The notes beneath the pieces were generated by a model that saw only the letters and a list, made by a program, of their open reading frames with translations, did not search any database and was not told where the DNA came from. Shown one piece after another: positions 44,838 through 54,140 of a DNA stretch of 58,170 nucleotides. The stretch lies in the NCBI GenBank assembly GCA_017627955.1, contig JAGAFU010000051.1:1-58170 (forward strand), in the 5' to 3' direction. The position numbers and the translations under genes were made by a program. The stretch is from Bacteroidales bacterium. Lineage in GTDB: Bacteria > Bacteroidota > Bacteroidia > Bacteroidales > UBA932. Positions within the stretch are counted from its first letter, which is position 1; each line of letters starts with the position of its first letter.

Positions 44838-45824
44838 TTAAAATAATATACCACCTTGGAACTTGCCCTTGAGCCTCGCCACCGCATCATTCAGATCATC
44901 CCCCTCCAAAGGCTTGCTCGCGGCCGCCTTGCGCTCCGAGTCGAAACGCTCCCTCAGCAGGGCGAACTGGCGCTTGGTGTCCATCGTGAACTCCCCGTTC
45001 TCGATCCATGCGAAATACGCCGGCTCAGTCTCATAGACACTCCGGGCCGTCTTGCCCTTGTGCTTCCCGAAACTGATCACAGCCTCGCCGTCCGGACCCG
45101 TGATGAGCCGCCCGGCATAGTCGATCGTCCTTGGCCTTCCAGCGACCCCGGCAAGGAAGTCCACATCATTCTTCAGCGCCTGCTCATGGTACTTGTCCGG
45201 CACCTGGTACATCTCCAACTGCCCTTTCAGCACCTCGTAAGTGGCCATCGTGTCGGCCTCCGCGCTGTGCGCATTCTCAAAATCCTCGCCCCCGCAGTAG
45301 AAACGGTACGCGGCCCTGAGGTTCCGAGGCTCCATGTAGTGGTAGATCGTCTGCACATCGACCATCTGCTTTGAATGGAGGTCTATGTCCAGGGACGAGA
45401 GCATCTCACGGGCTTTCGCCTTCTTGGCCTCCGGGACCTTGGGATCGGCGATGCGGTTCTTGCAATATGCCCGGACCCTCTCGATCTCCTCCGCGAGAAG
45501 AGGAAGGTCGAACTTGGCGGAATTAAACCCTGCCAGATCGCTATCCTTAAGCCAGTCAACTACTTCCGTGACTATCTCGATGAACTTTTTCTCACCCACA
45601 AGATCCTCGTCCTTGATCCCGTTGACCTCGGAGGCCCGGGGATCCATCTTCTTCTGGGTCTGGGTGGCATAATCCCAAGGGCAGACCCTCCACGTCTTAA
45701 TCTCGTGGTGGGTGTCCGGGAAAACTTTGACGAAACTGAGCTCGACTATGCAGTCCGAGACAATATTAAGCCCCGTGCTCTCGATGTCGAAGAACAACAG
45801 GGGCCTTTTAAGAGAAAGCTCCAC
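44838..45824 (-). CDS. DEDDh 3'-5' exonuclease (DNA polymerase III epsilon-like)
   Basis: The 328-residue protein has an exonuclease domain (about 8-205) with D13/E15 in FFDIESTGL, Asp in GFNSAKFDLPLL, and the HxAxxD-type ENAHSAEADT. The C-terminal part (about 250-300; ISFGKHKGKTARSVYETEPAYFAWI) is a small domain often found behind such exonucleases in Bacteroidota. It removes 3' nucleotides and could supply proofreading or repair. It lies 15 bp downstream of dnaN on the same strand, so co-expression with the sliding clamp is likely. Confidence 0.92.
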   Translation of the reverse strand: MELSLKRPLLFFDIESTGLNIVSDCIVELSFVKVFPDTHHEIKTWRVCPWDYATQTQKKMDPRASEVNGIKDEDLVGEKKFIEIVTEVVDWLKDSDLAGFNSAKFDLPLLAEEIERVRAYCKNRIADPKVPEAKKAKAREMLSSLDIDLHSKQMVDVQTIYHYMEPRNLRAAYRFYCGGEDFENAHSAEADTMATYEVLKGQLEMYQVPDKYHEQALKNDVDFLAGVAGRPRTIDYAGRLITGPDGEAVISFGKHKGKTARSVYETEPAYFAWIENGEFTMDTKRQFALLRERFDSERKAAASKPLEGDDLNDAVARLKGKFQGGILF

Positions 45825-45839
45825 GATCGTGAATCTTTA

Positions 45840-46961
45840 TTATTGGACCATGATAGGCATCAGGATGCCGCAAATCTTCTCGCTGGCAGCGTCTTCCTCG
45901 GCAGGAATGATCAAGGCGGCCCTGCGGGCGTCGGCGAACTTCATGACGACGGTGTCGCAATTCATGTTGGACAGGATCTCGCCAAGGAAGGTCGACTTGA
46001 AGCCGATCGTCAGCTCGTCACCGTTGTAGTCGCAAGGGACCTTCTCGTAGGCGGCGATGGCGAAGCCCAGATCCTGGGCGGTGATCTCCATCTGGCCGGG
46101 CTTGAGGTCCAGCTTGATGTGGTTCGAGGCCTTGTTGGCGCAGACTGCCACGCGGCGGACCGTGTTCAGGAACAGGCTCCTGTCGATTTTCAGGACGGAG
46201 GAGTTGTTCTTGGGGATCACGTCGCGGTACTTGGGATACTTCCCGACGATCAGGCGGCAGACCATCGTGGTCCTGCCGAAGGTGAACACCACGGTGCTGG
46301 AGTCGAAAGCGATCTCGACATCCCCGTCCTCCTTGTCGACGATGGCCTTGAGGACGTTCGCCGGCTTCTTGTGGAGGATGAAGGAGCACTTCGCGGCGGC
46401 CTTCGCGTCCTTGGTCGTGTAGCAGATCAGCTTATGGGAATCCGAGGCCACGAGGGTGGTGGAATCCACATCGAAGTCAAAGAATATTCCGTTCATCGCG
46501 GGACGGATCTCATCGTCGGCGGTCGCGTAGACCGTGCTGACGATGCCCTCGATCAGGCTGGAGGCGGGGAACATGACCTTCTCGGCATCCTCGGAAGCGC
46601 CTTTGATCTCAGGGTAGTCCTCGGCGGGGAAATAGGGAAGTACGGAGTTGCCGCTCGTCCAGTCGCACTCGATCGAGCTGTCACCAGCCGTGTTGATCGT
46701 CACGGGCTGGTCCGGGAGCTCCTTGAGGAGATCGATGATGTGCCTGGCCGGGACGGCGATCCTGCCTTCCTCCTCGGTCGAGTCGACCTCGATCTCTGTC
46801 CGCAGGGTGAGCTCCGAGTCGGAAGCGGTCACCTCGAGGATGTTGCCTTTGAGGTCAAAGAGGAAGTTTTCCAGAATAGGGAGGGCCGATTTCGCCGGCA
46901 CGGCTTTGGATATATTGGTCAGCCCTTTGAGCAGCTCTGCGCTGGATACGTTGAATTTCAT
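45840..46961 (-). CDS. dnaN: DNA polymerase III beta sliding clamp
   Basis: The 373-residue protein has the usual three-domain length, beginning MKFNVSSAELLKGLTNISKA, with PILENFLFDLKG, EGRIAVPARHIIDLLKELP and a C-terminus ending GILMPIMVQ. As a ring-shaped dimer it tethers the replicative polymerase to DNA. The cleft-forming residues in the last domain are recognisable by position only. dnaN is not next to dnaA here; it heads a minus-strand series exonuclease, binding protein, PatB-like, M64. Its promoter candidate lies 22 bp upstream and is divergent from htrA. Confidence 0.97.
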   Translation of the reverse strand: MKFNVSSAELLKGLTNISKAVPAKSALPILENFLFDLKGNILEVTASDSELTLRTEIEVDSTEEEGRIAVPARHIIDLLKELPDQPVTINTAGDSSIECDWTSGNSVLPYFPAEDYPEIKGASEDAEKVMFPASSLIEGIVSTVYATADDEIRPAMNGIFFDFDVDSTTLVASDSHKLICYTTKDAKAAAKCSFILHKKPANVLKAIVDKEDGDVEIAFDSSTVVFTFGRTTMVCRLIVGKYPKYRDVIPKNNSSVLKIDRSLFLNTVRRVAVCANKASNHIKLDLKPGQMEITAQDLGFAIAAYEKVPCDYNGDELTIGFKSTFLGEILSNMNCDTVVMKFADARRAALIIPAEEDAASEKICGILMPIMVQ

Positions 46962-46982
46962 CTCATTGTGGTTTTAATATTA

Positions 46983-46990
46983 CAAATATA
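46983..46990 (-). promoter_or_regulatory. Candidate -7 element of dnaN
   Basis: On the minus strand this reads TATATTTG, a perfect TAnnTTTG. The leader would be only about 15 nt. A palindrome AGGAATATTCCT (46990-47001) overlaps its upstream side. No clear -33 TTTG is visible. Confidence 0.45.
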
Positions 46991-47064
46991 GGAATATTCC
47001 TTTAATTCTGTGGCATCTTATTTGAAAAATACCCCCTCCGGGAAAAATTATTAAAAGAAAAAAT

Positions 47065-48552
47065 ATGTCAGCAATGAAGAAAAGTATTCTCACAGTGGCT
47101 TTGTCAGTATTGCTCAGCATGCTGGCAGCCTATGGCGTGCTGAAAGCCGCCAACGTGGAAGGTTCGGACAAAATGTCAACACCTTCCACCAACGAAGTCA
47201 CCAAAACTGTCAATCTGGCACAGTCGGACTATCCTGACCTGACCTACGCCGCCGAGGCTGCCGTCGAGGCTGTCGTCTACGTCGAGGTGACCGCAACCCA
47301 GCAGTACCAGATGGACGACCCCTTCTTCCGTTTCTTCTTCGGAGAGAGCGTCCCCCAGTCAAGGCAGGTCCAGGGCAGCGGCTCGGGAGTTATCATCCGT
47401 CCCGACGGCTACATCGTGACCAACAACCATGTCGTCGCCAACGCCACCAAGATCCAGGTGACCCTCAATGACAACAAGACCTACGAAGCCACGGTGATCG
47501 GAAGCGATCCGGCCACCGATGTCGCCCTGATCAAGATCGACGCCCAGGGTCTCCCGACCCTTCCGTTCGGGGATTCCGACCAGCTCAGGCTCGGAGAATG
47601 GGTCCTCGCTGTCGGAAGCCCGATGGGCTACCAGCTCCGCGGCACAATCACCGCCGGCATCGTCAGCGCGAAGGGCCGCCAGATGGCCCATGATCCCAGG
47701 GAGAATAACACCCTCCAGATCGAGTCCTTCATCCAGACCGACGCCGCCGTGAACCCCGGCAACTCGGGCGGAGCCCTTGTCAACAAGACCGGCGAGCTCG
47801 TGGGCATCAACACCGCCATCGTCTCGCAGACCGGCTCATATTCCGGATATTCCTTCGCTGTCCCGGCCAACATCGTCAAGAAGGTTGTCGGCGACCTGAT
47901 CGACTTCGGTTCAGTCAAGCGCGCGGTCCTTGGTATCCAGATGGTTGACCTTGGTGAGGCCCTCGCCAAGATCCTCAAGTACGATTCCGTCGACGACATG
48001 TTGAAAAAAATGAAACTTTCTTCCACTGACGGCGTATATATTGATGAGGTTGTCAAAGGCGGAGCGGCCGACAAGGCCGGTGTGCAGAAGGGTGACGTGC
48101 TTGTCGCCGTCGACGGACAGAAAGTCAAGAACGGATCTGCCGTGCAGGTGAAGGTCAATTCCTACCACCCTGGCGACAAGGCCCAGCTCACGGTCATTCG
48201 TGACGGAAAGGAGAAGGCCATCGAGGTCACGCTCCAGGGCAGCAGCACGGAGAACGGAACAGTCGTGGGTGACGGTGAGATAGCGTTCTACGGGACCACC
48301 CTCAAGGAGGCTCCAAAGGATCTTCTCGAGAAGTTCGGATTGAAGAACGGTGTCCAGGTGACTTCCGTGGGCAATGGAAAGATGCTTGAGGCCGGCGCTT
48401 CCGAGGGCTTGATCATCACCTATGTCAATGACCAGCCCGTCTCCAAACCTCAGGATGTCGTTGACATCGCCAAGGCCGCCAAGAGGTCTGTCTACATCGA
48501 AGGCGTAACCGCCAACGGCAGGAAGGCATTCTTCGGCTTCGGCAAAGAATAG
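47065..48552 (+). CDS. HtrA/DegP-family serine protease
   Basis: The 495-residue protein has an N-terminal signal or anchor (about 5-29) and a trypsin-like domain with H122 in TNNHVVANA, D152 in TDVALIKID and S234 in GNSGGALVN. Two PDZ domains follow (about 290-390 and 400-490). It degrades or refolds damaged envelope proteins in the periplasm as an oligomer. ATG at 47074 could be the start instead. It is followed by its own terminator and then rpoD. The second PDZ lacks the usual carboxylate loop and is shorter. Confidence 0.93.
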   Translation: MSAMKKSILTVALSVLLSMLAAYGVLKAANVEGSDKMSTPSTNEVTKTVNLAQSDYPDLTYAAEAAVEAVVYVEVTATQQYQMDDPFFRFFFGESVPQSRQVQGSGSGVIIRPDGYIVTNNHVVANATKIQVTLNDNKTYEATVIGSDPATDVALIKIDAQGLPTLPFGDSDQLRLGEWVLAVGSPMGYQLRGTITAGIVSAKGRQMAHDPRENNTLQIESFIQTDAAVNPGNSGGALVNKTGELVGINTAIVSQTGSYSGYSFAVPANIVKKVVGDLIDFGSVKRAVLGIQMVDLGEALAKILKYDSVDDMLKKMKLSSTDGVYIDEVVKGGAADKAGVQKGDVLVAVDGQKVKNGSAVQVKVNSYHPGDKAQLTVIRDGKEKAIEVTLQGSSTENGTVVGDGEIAFYGTTLKEAPKDLLEKFGLKNGVQVTSVGNGKMLEAGASEGLIITYVNDQPVSKPQDVVDIAKAAKRSVYIEGVTANGRKAFFGFGKE

Positions 48553-48572
48553 CATCGGCTACTGATTGAACG

Positions 48573-48616
48573 TTCCCGGCAGGGCTCGATCGTGGCCTTG
48601 CCGGGAATAGTTTTTA
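48573..48616 (+). terminator. Rho-independent terminator of htrA
   Basis: TTCCCGGCAGGGC (48573-48585) pairs with GCCTTGCCGGGAA (48595-48607) over 13 positions with one G-T wobble and a 9-base loop, followed by TAGTTTTTA. It begins 20 bp after the htrA stop and separates it from rpoD. Confidence 0.88.
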
Positions 48617-48625
48617 TATTGAGAT

Positions 48626-49486
48626 ATGAGGCAACTTAAGATCACAAAATCTATCACCAACCGCGAGAGCGCTTCCCTGGACAAGTACCTCCAGGAGATC
48701 GGCCGCGAGGAGTTGGTGTCTCCAGAAGAGGAGGTCGAGCTTTCCCAGAGGATCCGCAAGGGTGACCAGGCGGCTCTCGAGAAGCTCACAAGGGCCAACC
48801 TCAGGTTTGTCGTTTCCGTCGCGAAACAGTATCAGAACCAGGGACTTAGCCTTCCTGACCTTATCAACGAGGGCAACCTTGGACTAATCAAGGCCGCGGA
48901 GAAGTTCGACGAGACCAGGGGATTCAAATTCATCTCCTACGCCGTGTGGTGGATCCGTCAGTCCATCCTCCAGGCCCTGGCCGAGCAGTCCAGGATCGTG
49001 AGGCTCCCGCTGAACCAGGTGGGTTCCCTGAACAAGATAAACAAGGCTCTTTCCCAGTTCGAGCAGAAGAACGAGAGGGCTCCTTCCAATGAGGAGCTGG
49101 CCGAGATGATCGACATCCCCCAGGACAAGATCTCCGACACCCTCCGGGTCTCCGGAAGGCACGTCAGCGTGGACGCTCCGTTCGTCGAGGGAGAGGACAA
49201 CAGTCTTCTGGACGTCATCCCCAACGACGACTCTCCGATGGCCGACAGGGGCCTCGTCAACGAGTCCCTCAGCACCGAGATCGAGCGCTCGCTCCAGATC
49301 CTCACATCCCGCGAGAGGGAGATCATCAAGAGCTTCTTCGGCATCGGCTGCCAGGAGATGACCTTGGAGGAGATAGGCGAGAGGCTTGACCTCACCCGCG
49401 AGCGCGTCCGCCAGATCAAGGAGAAGGCGATCCGCAAACTCAAGAAACCCTCCGCGAGCAAACTTCTAAAAACCTACCTTGGATAG
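48626..49486 (+). CDS. rpoD: Primary RNA polymerase sigma factor (Bacteroidota type)
   Basis: The 286-residue protein is a short group-1 sigma factor without the acidic region 1.1 and its long non-conserved insert. Region 1.2 begins [19 protein letters not shown]; region 2 has [21 protein letters not shown] by position 93-113; region 3 follows; region 4.2 has [19 protein letters not shown]. In this phylum this sigma recognises TTTG / TAnnTTTG promoters, several of which can be seen in the window. It is very short compared with E. coli RpoD (613 aa), as is normal for the phylum. argS starts 1 bp after its stop, so the two are probably co-transcribed. Confidence 0.95.
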   Translation: MRQLKITKSITNRESASLDKYLQEIGREELVSPEEEVELSQRIRKGDQAALEKLTRANLRFVVSVAKQYQNQGLSLPDLINEGNLGLIKAAEKFDETRGFKFISYAVWWIRQSILQALAEQSRIVRLPLNQVGSLNKINKALSQFEQKNERAPSNEELAEMIDIPQDKISDTLRVSGRHVSVDAPFVEGEDNSLLDVIPNDDSPMADRGLVNESLSTEIERSLQILTSREREIIKSFFGIGCQEMTLEEIGERLDLTRERVRQIKEKAIRKLKKPSASKLLKTYLG

Positions 49487-49487
49487 A

Positions 49488-51269
49488 ATGACCCCAGACC
49501 TGTACATTGCCTCCAAGGCTTCAGAAGCCATAAAGGCGATTTATAATACAGAGATCGAGCCGTCCGCCCTTCAAGTGGGCGTGACGCGCAAGGAGTTCGA
49601 AGGCGACTACACATTGGTCGTCTTCCCTCTTTTAAGGATGTCCCATACCACTCCGGAGAACACAGGCAAGGCGATCGGCGACTGGCTGGTGGCCAACGTG
49701 CCTGAGATCAGCGGGTTCAACTGCGTGAAAGGATTCCTGAATATTCTTTTCTCCAACCTTTACTGGAACGAGCTCTTCTCGGAGATCGTCTCCACCCCTG
49801 ATTTCGGCTACCTTCCCTCCACCGGGAAGAACGTGATGGTCGAGTTCAGCTCGCCCAACACCAACAAGCCCCTCCATCTCGGGCATATCCGCAACAACCT
49901 TCTCGGAGACTCCGTCTCGAGGCTCCTGAAGGCCAGCGGCAACAACGTCATAAAGACCACCATCGTCAACGACCGAGGCATCCACATCTGCAAGTCGATG
50001 CTCGCGTGGCAGAAAGTCGGCAATGGCGCAACACCGGAGTCCTCCGGCAAGAAGGGTGACCATCTTGTTGGGGATATGTACGTGGCTTTCAACGACATAT
50101 TAAAGAAAGAAGTCGAGACTCTCGTGGCCGGGGGAATGGATGAGGAGACCGCCAAGAAAGAGGCTCCCTGCCTTAAGGAGGCCCATGAGATGCTCCGCAA
50201 GTGGGAGGCCGGCGACCCTGAGGTCCGCGACCTCTGGCAGAGGATGAACAAATGGGTGCTCGACGGTTTTGACGAGACCTACGCCGCCCTCGGGATCACC
50301 TTCGACAAGGTTTATTTCGAGAGCCAGACCTATCTTCTCGGGAAGGAATTGGTACAGAAGGGCTTGGATATGGGCGTTTTCGTCCGTGAAGCCGACGGCT
50401 CGGTCTGGTGCGACCTCACCGCCGACGGGCTCGACCGCAAGCTCCTGCTCCGCTCCGACGGAACATCCGTTTACATCACCCAAGATCTCGGAACCGCCGA
50501 GAGAAGGTTCGCCGAGTACAGCCTCGATTCGCATGTCTATGTCGTGGGCGACGAGCAGAACTACCACTTCCAGGTCTTGAAGCTCATCCTTAAGAAACTC
50601 GGCTTCTCCTGGGCCGACGCCATCTACCACCTCTCCTACGGAATGGTGGAGCTCCCTGAGGGTAAGATGAAGTCCAGGGAGGGCACTGTCGTCGACGCCG
50701 ATGACATGATCGAGAAGATGTATCAGGAGGCCAAGGCCACTTCGGAGGAGTCCGGCAAGCTGGCCGACATGGACGAGGATGAAAAGGAGAGGCTTTACAG
50801 GATGATTGGTCTCGGGGCCCTGAAGTATTTCATTATCAAGGTGGATCCCAAGAAGACCATGCTCTTCAATCCCAAGGAGTCCATCGATTTCAATGGCAAC
50901 ACTGGTCCTTTCATCCAGTATACTCACGCGAGGATCCGGTCGATTCTCCGGAAGGCTTCCGAGCGCGGGTGGTTAGGGGCCGCTTACCAGTCTGTTGAGC
51001 TGAGTGCCAAGGAGGTGCGGCTCATCAAACTTCTCAACCTCTTCCCGTCGAAGGTGGCGGAAGGCGCGGACGCGTATTCCCCGGCCATCATCGCCAATTA
51101 CGCCTTCGACCTGGCAAAGGAGTTCAACCAGTACTACCATGAGACACCGATCTTGAAGGAGGAGGATCCTCAGATGCTCCAGGCCCGCCTGGTCCTCATC
51201 GACACCCTCTCAGCCGTCCTTCGCAGGGCCATGGGCATCCTCGGGATCGAGCTCCCGGAGAGAATGTGA
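49488..51269 (+). CDS. argS: Arginyl-tRNA synthetase
   Basis: Start ATG 49488 gives 593 residues. It is a class I synthetase: an N-terminal Add-1 domain (about 1-110), the HIGH motif as HLGH in SSPNTNKPLHLGHIRNNLLG, the KMSKS equivalent GKMKSREG, and a C-terminal DALR anticodon-binding domain ending RAMGILGIELPERM. It charges tRNA-Arg with arginine in the cytoplasm. It lies 1 bp after rpoD, and its stop overlaps the radical-SAM gene start (TGATG), indicating an operon. Confidence 0.97.
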   Translation: MTPDLYIASKASEAIKAIYNTEIEPSALQVGVTRKEFEGDYTLVVFPLLRMSHTTPENTGKAIGDWLVANVPEISGFNCVKGFLNILFSNLYWNELFSEIVSTPDFGYLPSTGKNVMVEFSSPNTNKPLHLGHIRNNLLGDSVSRLLKASGNNVIKTTIVNDRGIHICKSMLAWQKVGNGATPESSGKKGDHLVGDMYVAFNDILKKEVETLVAGGMDEETAKKEAPCLKEAHEMLRKWEAGDPEVRDLWQRMNKWVLDGFDETYAALGITFDKVYFESQTYLLGKELVQKGLDMGVFVREADGSVWCDLTADGLDRKLLLRSDGTSVYITQDLGTAERRFAEYSLDSHVYVVGDEQNYHFQVLKLILKKLGFSWADAIYHLSYGMVELPEGKMKSREGTVVDADDMIEKMYQEAKATSEESGKLADMDEDEKERLYRMIGLGALKYFIIKVDPKKTMLFNPKESIDFNGNTGPFIQYTHARIRSILRKASERGWLGAAYQSVELSAKEVRLIKLLNLFPSKVAEGADAYSPAIIANYAFDLAKEFNQYYHETPILKEEDPQMLQARLVLIDTLSAVLRRAMGILGIELPERM

Positions 51270-52987
51270 TGGATTACATGTTCCCGACGTCGAAGAAGGA
51301 GGTCGAGGCCCTTGGATGGGACTACATCGACATCATCTTCTTCACAGGCGACGCCTTTGTCGACCATCCCTCCTTCGGGACGGCCTGCATCTCACGCTGG
51401 CTCCAGAAGTTCGGTTACAGGGTCGCCGTCGTCCCCCAGCCCAACTGGAGGGACGACCTTCGGGATTTCAGGAAACTCGGAGCTCCGAGGCTATATTTCG
51501 CCGTCAACTCCGGGGCCATGGACTCCATGGTCAACCATTACACCGCCGGCAAGCGCCTGCGCCACGACGACGCCTACACCCCTGAGGGGAAGGCTGGAGC
51601 CAGGCCGGACTACGCCGTCAGCGTATATTCCCGGATCCTGAAGGAACTCTATCCGGACGTGCCGGTCGTGATCGGAGGAGTCGAGGCTTCGCTGCGCCGG
51701 CTCACGCACTACGACTATTGGAAAGACGAGCTGCTGCCGTCTATTCTTGAGTGGTGTCCCGCGGACTACCTGTGCTACGGGATGGGGGAGAAGACGATGC
51801 TCAAACTCACCCAGGCCATAGAGGATCGCCGCAGCCTCCACCAGATCCGGGATATTCCGCAGATAGCCTTCAAGATGACGGGCAAACCGAAAGCCTCTTC
51901 CGAGGCGATCGTGCTTCATTCTTTCGAGGACTGCCTGGCCGACAAAAAGCTCGTGGCGGAGAACTTCCACCTGATCGAGACCAACGCCAACATGCTCCAC
52001 GCCAAGACGATAGTGGAGCCGGTCGGGGACGGGTACGTCCAAGTCAACCCGCCGGAGCCGCCGTCCACGACCGAGGAGATGGACTCATTCTGGGACCTGC
52101 CTTTTACCAAGCTGCCGCACCCGCGGTATCGGGGGAAAAGGATCCCGGCCTACGACATGATCAAGGACTCCATCATCACGCACCGCGGCTGCTTCGGAGG
52201 CTGTAACTTCTGCACCATCGCAGCCCACCAGGGAAAATTCATCCAGTCCCGCTCGAAGGAATCGATCGTGGCCGAGGTTCGCAAGCTCGCCGCGATGCCT
52301 GAGTTCTCCGGGAATATTTCCGACCTCGGGGCACCTACCGCCAACATGTACATGATGACCGGGAAAGACCCTTCGCTGTGCGCGAAATGCCGCCGGAAAT
52401 CCTGCCTTTTCCCCTCCGCTTGCGTGAATATGAACCGCTCCCACGCCAAGCTGCTGGATCTCTACAAGGCAGTCGACGCCGTGCCGGGAGTGCGTCACTC
52501 GTACATTGGCAGCGGCATCCGCTACGACTTGTTCCTTTCGGAGGACGGCTTTGTCGATTCGACTTCGAAGCCATATCTCCGTACCCTTATCCTGGATCAC
52601 ACCTCCGGGCGCCTTAAAGTGGCTCCGGAACACACCGAGGACAGGGTGCTGCAATATCTCGGGAAGCCGTCGTTCAGGCTCTTCGAGAGGCTGCGGTTCG
52701 AGTTCGACAAGATCTGTCGGGAAAACGGGCGTCGGACCGGGATAGTGCCGTATTTCATCTCGTCGCATCCGGGATGCACCATGCGGGACATGGAGAACCT
52801 TTCGAGGCATCCGGCTTTGAGGGGAATATTCATGGATCAGGTGCAGGATTTCACGCCCACTCCGATGACCACTTCGTCTGTCATGTACTACACTGGACTT
52901 GATCCGAGGACCATGCGTCCGGTGTTCGTGGAGCGGGATCCGGAGCGAAAAAAGCGGCAGAAATCATTTTTCTTCAGAAAAAAGTAG
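51269..52987 (+). CDS. YgiQ family radical SAM protein
   Basis: From ATG 51269 it is 572 residues. The N-terminal UPF0313 domain starts MDYMFPTSKKEVEALGWDYIDI by position; the radical-SAM cluster motif is GCFGGCNFC in THRGCFGGCNFCTIAAHQGK, and CAKCRRKSCLFPSAC could bind an additional cluster or metal. The family motifs VGGVEASLRRLTHYDYW-type and KVAPEH are present. The reaction catalysed by YgiQ proteins is not established. E. coli YgiQ is about 740 residues; the C-terminal basic tail here is short (ERKKRQKSFFFRKK). It is co-transcribed with argS. Confidence 0.92.
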   Translation: MDYMFPTSKKEVEALGWDYIDIIFFTGDAFVDHPSFGTACISRWLQKFGYRVAVVPQPNWRDDLRDFRKLGAPRLYFAVNSGAMDSMVNHYTAGKRLRHDDAYTPEGKAGARPDYAVSVYSRILKELYPDVPVVIGGVEASLRRLTHYDYWKDELLPSILEWCPADYLCYGMGEKTMLKLTQAIEDRRSLHQIRDIPQIAFKMTGKPKASSEAIVLHSFEDCLADKKLVAENFHLIETNANMLHAKTIVEPVGDGYVQVNPPEPPSTTEEMDSFWDLPFTKLPHPRYRGKRIPAYDMIKDSIITHRGCFGGCNFCTIAAHQGKFIQSRSKESIVAEVRKLAAMPEFSGNISDLGAPTANMYMMTGKDPSLCAKCRRKSCLFPSACVNMNRSHAKLLDLYKAVDAVPGVRHSYIGSGIRYDLFLSEDGFVDSTSKPYLRTLILDHTSGRLKVAPEHTEDRVLQYLGKPSFRLFERLRFEFDKICRENGRRTGIVPYFISSHPGCTMRDMENLSRHPALRGIFMDQVQDFTPTPMTTSSVMYYTGLDPRTMRPVFVERDPERKKRQKSFFFRKK

Positions 52988-53034
52988 TTCGGATGCGTCG
53001 CGATTAAGAAAAAAGTCTTATTATTGCACCCGAA

Positions 53035-53412
53035 ATGAGTAAGAATATGAATCCAGATTTAAGGAGAAGGCATGTTGTCAGCTACGAGAACATGTCCGAG
53101 GAGTTGGCAGCATTGTTTAACGAGAAATATCCCAAGGGTTTCAGCGATTACCTCCAGGATCTTGTCCAGTATAAGAAACCGGACGGGACTCCCTTCAACG
53201 CTGTGACGATCGAGACTCCGGATTCGATCTACCTTGTCAAGATCAAGCTTAAGACCGATGACGCCGAGGCTCTCGAGCGTTGGCTCGAGGGTGAGGAAGA
53301 CGCTGGCAACGAGGAGGTCGCGGGATCTTCCGCCGACGCTCCGGCCGATTCGACCCTTCCTGACGACAACATCTCCCAATATGGTGGAGATGATGATGGC
53401 GGCGACGCCTGA
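53035..53412 (+). CDS. Small conserved protein with acidic tail, function unknown
   Basis: The 125-residue protein starts MSKNMNPDLRRRHVVSYENM and has a compact part (about 12-85: NMSEELAALFNEKYPKGFSDY, then DGTPFNAVTIETPDSIYLVKIKL) followed by an acidic, Gly/Asp-rich tail (DDNISQYGGDDDGGDA). I recognise it as a protein conserved in Bacteroidota without a known role; the acidic tail resembles DNA-mimic or basic-protein-binding tails, but that is speculation. It has no signal peptide. It sits alone, 47 bp after the radical-SAM gene, and is followed by a strong terminator. Confidence 0.8.
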   Translation: MSKNMNPDLRRRHVVSYENMSEELAALFNEKYPKGFSDYLQDLVQYKKPDGTPFNAVTIETPDSIYLVKIKLKTDDAEALERWLEGEEDAGNEEVAGSSADAPADSTLPDDNISQYGGDDDGGDA

Positions 53413-53436
53413 TCCCGTTTTGAATTAGATAATATA

Positions 53437-53483
53437 CGTCCCGTGCCCGAATTCTCTGTTTTTCCGGCACGGGATGCTTTTTT
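53437..53483 (+). terminator. Terminator of the small acidic-tail gene
   Basis: CCCGTGCC (53440-53447) pairs with GGCACGGG (53466-53473); three more pairs below (one wobble) lengthen the stem, and TTTTTT (53478-53483) follows. It begins 25 bp after the stop codon. The hairpin is the first copy of a 51-bp repeat doublet. Confidence 0.85.
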
Positions 53484-53521
53484 ATGTGCGGCGGTGCCCG
53501 ATCGGGGCCGATTTCCGGCAC
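53443..53521. repeat. 51-bp hairpin doublet
   Basis: GTGCCCGA at 53443 and 53494, and TTTCCGGCACGGGATG at 53461 and 53512, recur exactly 51 bp apart. Each pair forms a 28-bp palindrome (53443-53470, 53494-53521). The period and the CCCGA...TTTCCGG arm style match the kinase-gene and RAYT-flanking arrays. Confidence 0.8.
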
Positions 53522-53615
53522 GGGATGGGGTTTTATGGAAATTCTTGTAACAATGCGGAAAAGATTTCGTTTATTAGATGGAAACGGTCAAGAGATTTGA
53601 TCCTAATCGGAATTA

Positions 53616-54116
53616 ATGACAAGGGAAGAGTGCATAAGGGTTTACTCGAAATATTCACGGAAGTTGTTCAACGTCAGCTTCCGGATAGTTGGGGATAGCG
53701 CGTTGGCGGAGGAGATTATGCAGGATTCTATTTTGAAGTTTATCCAGTTTGAAGGGGAGAAGGGGATCGCGGGTGAGGCCAGGGTTGGGGCGTGGCTGGT
53801 GAGGACATGCGTACGGGGTTCGATCGACGCTTTGAGAAGGATGAAGAGGGACCGGGAGTTCCTGGAGGAATATGCCGCGGAAACCGAGGAAGCGGGAAGC
53901 CCTGAAGTTGAGGTCGGGCAGATCACGATAGAGACGGTGAAGAAGGAGATGGATTCTCTTCCGGGACCGTACCGGTTGATCCTTAACTTAGTCTTGATCG
54001 AGGGACTGGATTATGAGGAGATCAGCGAGATTACCGGGGTCAAGGAAGGGGCGCTACGGACAAGGTTTTCAAGGGCGAGGAAGATGCTTGCGGACAGGCT
54101 TGGCAAGGGTCGGTAA
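53616..54116 (+). CDS. ECF-type RNA polymerase sigma factor
   Basis: The 166-residue protein has sigma region 2 (about 8-75; YSRKLFNVSFRIVGDSALAEE then MQDSILKFIQ) and region 4 (about 105-160; LPGPYRLILNLVLIEGLDYEE then ISEITGVKEGALRTRFSRAR). It directs RNA polymerase to a small regulon, usually one answering envelope signals. The next gene encodes a single-pass membrane protein probably acting as its anti-sigma factor, and a GIN-domain protein follows. This is a frequent arrangement in Bacteroidota. The start ATG is 53616. Confidence 0.92.
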   Translation: MTREECIRVYSKYSRKLFNVSFRIVGDSALAEEIMQDSILKFIQFEGEKGIAGEARVGAWLVRTCVRGSIDALRRMKRDREFLEEYAAETEEAGSPEVEVGQITIETVKKEMDSLPGPYRLILNLVLIEGLDYEEISEITGVKEGALRTRFSRARKMLADRLGKGR

Positions 54117-54140
54117 GGATGTTTGATTTGATTGTTTGAA

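Noticed and set aside
45375-46991. 538-codon plus-strand open frame
   Set aside because: It lies antisense to dnaN and the exonuclease gene, both unmistakable; it has low-complexity Asp/Gly/Val/Leu-rich composition and no family motifs. It is a by-product of GC-rich codon use.
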